From: an uncultured Eubacteriales bacterium
Lineage (GTDB): Bacteria; Bacillota; Clostridia; Oscillospirales; Acutalibacteraceae
Assembly (NCBI GenBank): GCA_934476025.1
Contig: CAKSNI010000031.1
Location: 1 to 9,249, forward strand
DNA: 9,249 nucleotides
Reading direction: 5' to 3'
Positions 6,035 through 9,249 of this stretch are shown here, piece after piece. Both the position numbers and the translations under genes were made by a program. The notes under the pieces were generated by a model that was not told where the DNA came from, searched no databases, and worked only from the letters and a program-made list of their open reading frames with translations. The number at the start of each line of letters is the position of its first letter. The stretch's first letter is position 1.

Positions 6035-7686
6035 AAAAAGTAATTTCCTGTTTGTGCTGCCTGCTGATTCTGGCCGGCGGGCTGGTTTTCCCGGTTACGG
6101 CCCGGGAATCCTCTCTTTCCTTTGAAGAAACCGTGGCCAACGCCATTGCGAATTTCGATAGTTCGGTGGATGTTTCCGAATACGGGCTGAGCACCGATGA
6201 TGCCTTTGAAAAGGTTTTTGAGGTCATCGCCGCTCATCCGGAATTTTTCTACCTGAATTCGGCGGTTTCCGTTACCCCGAGAGATCAGAAAGCGTTCCGG
6301 GTTAACCTTTCCTATATCATGACCCAGCAGGAAGCAAACGAAGCCCAGGAGGGAATTGACGGGTATCTGAATCCGTATATTTTCGACCCGATTGCGGCGG
6401 CCGAAAAAAACGGGCACCCCTTCAGCGACCTGCAAAAGGTGCTTTTTGTCCATGATACCATTGTTCGGGATTTCTTTTACGATGCCAGAATTTTACAGGA
6501 AAACGGCAGCAGCGTTACCGTCAGCCGGGATATCGCTACCTTTATTAACGGAAAGCTGAAATCCGGTGTTTCCGCCGAGGAGGCCACCGTCGACGACTAC
6601 ATCATTCCGGCGCATACCGGGGTGTGTGAAGCCTATGCCAAGCTGTTCCTTTATTGCATGAACCGCCTGGGCATTCCGGCAGATCTTGTTTCCAGTTCTC
6701 AGGGAAATCATGCCTGGAATACCGTTTTGGTTGAGGGAAACTGGTACCACATTGACTGCACCTATGACGATCCGATCCAAACGGGTCTGGGATATGTCGG
6801 CCACGGATTTTTTCTGCTGTCTACCGGGGAGATGTATGCCGCCGACAACGGCGGTCAGGGCGCGCACCGAAGCGACTGGGTTTCGCTGACCGGGCAGAAC
6901 CACGACTGTGTGACCTCTTTTTCCGCTCCGCTGATCCGAGCAACCATCACCCCATTTGTTCCGGATCTTTCGGGAAATTGGTATTTTATCGGTGTTTCCG
7001 AAAAATTGCCGGAAGTCGGCTACAGTGAAACGGCTTATCTGGAAAGAACCGGCGATCTGCAAACGGCCGAAAAACTCTCCTCTTTCCCCGCTTATTGGCG
7101 GATTGTGGGGAATCCGGGTCAGATCTTCCCCGGACCTTATTCCGGTCTGTTCTCCTATAACGGGCGCATGATTTATAACAGCGATGATCAGGTGCTTGTA
7201 TACAGCCCCAAAACGGGAAAAACCTACGCCGTTTATAAAAGTGATCCTACGCAATTCTATATTTACGGAATGCTGGGGGATTCCGAATCCGGCGAAGCTC
7301 TTCTGTATTTGGCGAAACGCGCGGACGACGGGGAGCCTTCTTTGGTGATGATTACGCTTTGCGCCAATTCCCACGAGGCGCTTTCCGATTGGGTAACGGT
7401 GAAAGAGGCTACCGAAACGCAGCGGGGAACCCGGATCAAAACCTGTGATATCTGCGGCCGGGTGGCTGTCGAACAGACCCTTCCGAAAATCGGGGAAGCC
7501 CCCATCGGCGATTTGAACGGCGACGGGAGTGTGGATACCGCCGATCTTTCGATTCTGAAAAAACATCTGGCCGGGCTGCAGGCCGATCCGGCCGGGAATA
7601 CCGACTGCAACAGCGACGGCCGGACCGACACCGCCGATCTGGCGCTGCTGAAGAAATATTTGGCCAACTTGGTCCCCGCCTTGTAA
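6031..7686 (+). CDS. Secreted transglutaminase-like protein with C-terminal type I dockerin
   Basis: This 551-residue exported protein has a signal peptide (KK, hydrophobic core, cleavage likely after VTA at 24). An N-terminal helical region is followed by a transglutaminase-like papain-fold domain (about 135-275) with the triad C199 (TGVCEAYAK), H227 (GNHAWN) and D242 (WYHIDCTYDDP). Such domains may be cysteine proteases, cross-linkers or inactive binders. Residues about 310-440 are beta-rich with YSPKTGKTYAVY-like strands, possibly propeller-like. A short CDICG module at 447-487 (WVTVKEAT, then LPK) resembles a repeat of Firmicutes surface proteins. The end (492-548) is a dockerin with two calcium loops, DLNGDGSVDTAD (494-505) and DCNSDGRTDTAD (525-536), each followed by a helix with LKK. 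It should dock onto a cohesin of a scaffoldin encoded elsewhere. It is coupled to the toroid enzyme gene by ATGA. Confidence 0.93.
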   Translation: MKKVISCLCCLLILAGGLVFPVTARESSLSFEETVANAIANFDSSVDVSEYGLSTDDAFEKVFEVIAAHPEFFYLNSAVSVTPRDQKAFRVNLSYIMTQQEANEAQEGIDGYLNPYIFDPIAAAEKNGHPFSDLQKVLFVHDTIVRDFFYDARILQENGSSVTVSRDIATFINGKLKSGVSAEEATVDDYIIPAHTGVCEAYAKLFLYCMNRLGIPADLVSSSQGNHAWNTVLVEGNWYHIDCTYDDPIQTGLGYVGHGFFLLSTGEMYAADNGGQGAHRSDWVSLTGQNHDCVTSFSAPLIRATITPFVPDLSGNWYFIGVSEKLPEVGYSETAYLERTGDLQTAEKLSSFPAYWRIVGNPGQIFPGPYSGLFSYNGRMIYNSDDQVLVYSPKTGKTYAVYKSDPTQFYIYGMLGDSESGEALLYLAKRADDGEPSLVMITLCANSHEALSDWVTVKEATETQRGTRIKTCDICGRVAVEQTLPKIGEAPIGDLNGDGSVDTADLSILKKHLAGLQADPAGNTDCNSDGRTDTADLALLKKYLANLVPAL

Positions 7687-7725
7687 AACAGGAAAAACGA
7701 AAACAAAACGCAAGGAGATTTTTCG

Positions 7726-9084
7726 GTGAAACCCTCAAAAACGCTGGATATGTGCAGCGGCCCGTTCTTTCGAAAAATTATTTGGTTTATGATTCCGCTC
7801 ATCTTCAGCGGATTGCTTCAGGTGTTTTTTAACGCGGCCGATACGGTGGTCCTCGGTCAATTTGCCGGAGATAACGAACTTTCGGCTGTCGGCTCTACCG
7901 CCTGCCTGATCAACGCGTTGGTTAATTTGGCTATCGGGCTGAGTAACGGCGCCGGGGTGGTGGTTGCCCAGAATGTCGGCGCGAAAAACAGTTCCGGGGT
8001 TCATAAAACGGTTCATACCGCCATTCTGCTTTCTCTGATCAGCGGGGTTGTTCTGGGCCTGCTCGGCATCGGAATCAGCCGGCCGGTTTTAAAGGTGATG
8101 AATACCCCGGTGGAGGTTCTGCCGCTTTCCGATTTATATATGAAGATCTATTTTGCCGGCCTTCCGGTGCAGATGCTGTATAACTTCGGCAGTTCCATTC
8201 TTCGCAGCGTGGGGGATACCCAGCGGCCGCTCGTCTTTTTGAGCATTTCCGGCGTTGTGAATATTGTTTTGAATATCTTCTTTGTCGCGGTGCTGGGCAT
8301 GACGGTTTCGGGGGTGGCTCTGGCCACCGTCATCAGCCAGGCTCTTTCGGCCGTTTTGCTGGTCCGCTATATGCAGAAACTGGACAATGACTGTCGTTTG
8401 GAACTCCGTAAACTGAAAATCCACCGCCGTTTGTTTGTTCAGATTCTCAATATGGGCATCCCGGCCGGCATCAACGGAATGCTTTTCTCCATCTCCAATG
8501 TCATCATTCAATCCTCCATCAACAGCTTCGGGACCACGGTTATGGCCGGCAACGCTGCCGCCACCAACCTGGAAAGTTTTGTGTACATCCCCATGAATGC
8601 GGTCAGCCAGACCACGACGGCCTTTGTCGGTCAGAATACCGGGGCCAGGAAGTTTGAACAGATTCGCAAGCTGACCCGAATGTTTCTGCTGATCGTTACC
8701 GTTATCGGGCTGGGGCTCGGTTCTCTGGTATGCCTGTTCGGGCAGCCGCTGCTGCGGATTTTCACCTCCACCCCCGAAGCCATTCATTACGGCTATGAAC
8801 GCCTGTTGGTGATCTGCCTGCCTTATTTTACCTGCGGAATTATGGATGTTATGTCCGGCTCTATCCGCGGAATGGGTCAGTCTATGCTGCCGATGTTGAT
8901 TTCCTTCTTCTGCGTTTGCGGTTTCCGGCTGATTTGGATTTTTACCCTGCTGCCTTGGCATCACTACTATACCTTTATTCTGTATTCCTATTCCATTTCC
9001 TGGGTGGTTACCTTCCTGCTGCTGACCGTGACCTATTTTGCGGTTCACCGCAACCTGGAAAAGAAGGGCGGCCTTTATACCTGA
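7726..9084 (+). CDS. MATE family multidrug/metabolite exporter
   Basis: This 452-residue membrane protein has about 12 hydrophobic segments in two homologous halves, the standard MATE length. It would export drugs or metabolites in exchange for Na+ or H+. Visible family features are NAADTVVLGQFAG with D39 in the first membrane segment, GAGVVVAQNVGAKN (75-88), SILRSVGDTQRPL (157-169), and the matching second-half motifs GIPAGINGMLFSISN, AFVGQNTGARKFEQIRK and SIRGMGQSMLPM. The start is GTG 7726 with AAGGAG 8 nt upstream. It lies 39 nt after the dockerin gene with no terminator between, so it is the last gene of the plus-strand run. The substrate is unknown. The context does not prove a role in glycan use. 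Confidence 0.95.
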   Translation: MKPSKTLDMCSGPFFRKIIWFMIPLIFSGLLQVFFNAADTVVLGQFAGDNELSAVGSTACLINALVNLAIGLSNGAGVVVAQNVGAKNSSGVHKTVHTAILLSLISGVVLGLLGIGISRPVLKVMNTPVEVLPLSDLYMKIYFAGLPVQMLYNFGSSILRSVGDTQRPLVFLSISGVVNIVLNIFFVAVLGMTVSGVALATVISQALSAVLLVRYMQKLDNDCRLELRKLKIHRRLFVQILNMGIPAGINGMLFSISNVIIQSSINSFGTTVMAGNAAATNLESFVYIPMNAVSQTTTAFVGQNTGARKFEQIRKLTRMFLLIVTVIGLGLGSLVCLFGQPLLRIFTSTPEAIHYGYERLLVICLPYFTCGIMDVMSGSIRGMGQSMLPMLISFFCVCGFRLIWIFTLLPWHHYYTFILYSYSISWVVTFLLLTVTYFAVHRNLEKKGGLYT

Positions 9085-9110
9085 CCGGTCCGAAACAAGC
9101 AAGAATAAGC

Positions 9111-9156
9111 AAGGCCCCCCGTTCGGCTTTTTATCAAAGCCGAACGGGGGGCCTTT
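9111..9156 (+). terminator. Strong rho-independent terminator after the MATE gene
   Basis: A perfect 20-bp stem (9111-9130 with 9136-9155) closes on the 5-nt loop TTATC. It contains GGCCCCCC/GGGGGGCC and is followed by a short T-run (9153-9156). It lies 26 nt after the MATE stop and ends the nagA-to-MATE run. The reverse strand continues T-rich but interrupted, so activity in that direction would be weaker. Confidence 0.92.
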
Positions 9157-9219
9157 TGCCGAAAGAAGGCAATAGATTGCGGCCGCCGGCCGCGTTTTCA
9201 GGCTAAAAAGGACCGTTTC

Positions 9220-9248
9220 AACCGGGACGGCAGAACCGCCCCGGTTTT
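9220..9248 (+). terminator. Possible second terminator hairpin at the right edge
   Basis: AACCGGGACGG (9220-9230) pairs with CCGCCCCGGTT (9236-9246), with one A-C mismatch, over a CAGAA loop. It is followed by TT and then the window end. It could back up the terminator at 9111 or belong to a neighbouring gene outside the window. Confidence 0.35.
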
Positions 9249-9249
9249 G

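Noticed and set aside
6493..7713. 406-codon minus-strand frame opposite the dockerin gene
   Set aside because: It is antisense to a gene with clear signal peptide, triad and dockerin. It lacks domains and arises from codon bias in GC-rich DNA.
8134..9102. 322-codon minus-strand frame opposite the MATE gene
   Set aside because: It is a Gln/Asn/His-rich translation of antisense membrane-protein codons, with no ribosome site.
9198..9249. Possible C-terminus of a minus-strand gene entering from the right (16 residues ending RLKRSFLA, TGA at 9200-9198)
   Set aside because: It is too short to judge, other minus frames are equally open, and the same bases look like a plus-strand terminator hairpin.
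1..9249. Mobile element, CRISPR array, tRNA or rRNA
   Set aside because: No transposase or integrase, no regularly spaced direct repeats, and no tRNA-like or rRNA-like segments were seen. Frequent GGCCGG/CCGGCC runs reflect base composition and codon choice.

Overview
The window looks like the chromosome of a Gram-positive, moderately GC-rich anaerobe of the Clostridia (Oscillospiraceae/Ruminococcaceae-like). This is inferred from strong AGGAGG-type ribosome sites, TTG and GTG starts, sigma-A promoters (TTGAAA-N17-TATAAT), and a secreted protein ending in a type I dockerin, the mark of a cellulosome-type surface complex. No CRISPR array, tRNA, rRNA or insertion sequence is visible.

Left part (1-3107). 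A truncated plus-strand gene ends at 157 and is followed by a strong, probably bidirectional terminator (221-256). A minus-strand operon converges on it. From its promoter near 2800 it reads pduL (phosphate acyltransferase), hemW (radical SAM heme chaperone/coproporphyrinogen oxidase-like) and a histidine-family phosphatase. The three genes overlap. hemW is broken by one in-frame TAA at 1892-1894, at the usually conserved Glu of its EITLE-x-NPG motif, although everything downstream is still intact. It is either a very recent pseudogene or a base-call error.

Divergent control region (2745-3107). It carries back-to-back promoters for pduL (minus) and nagA (plus), two inverted repeats between them that could be operators, and a G-rich nagA leader of about 120 nt.

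Right part (3108-9156). A plus-strand run of four genes reads: nagA (GlcNAc-6-phosphate deacetylase); a cytoplasmic 574-residue protein that looks like an alpha/alpha-toroid plus beta-sandwich glycan lyase or hydrolase; a secreted transglutaminase-like protein with a C-terminal dockerin; and a MATE-family exporter. The run ends at a 20-bp perfect-stem terminator. A second promoter overlaps the nagA stop codon. The toroid enzyme and the dockerin protein are joined by a 4-nt ATGA overlap. Together the genes suggest amino-sugar or other glycan use (nagA, toroid enzyme) linked to a cell-surface or cellulosomal function (transglutaminase-dockerin). The glycan itself cannot be named from sequence alone.

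The most interesting points are the coupled toroid-enzyme/dockerin-transglutaminase pair, the single-codon lesion in hemW, and the unusual metal-site motifs of nagA.
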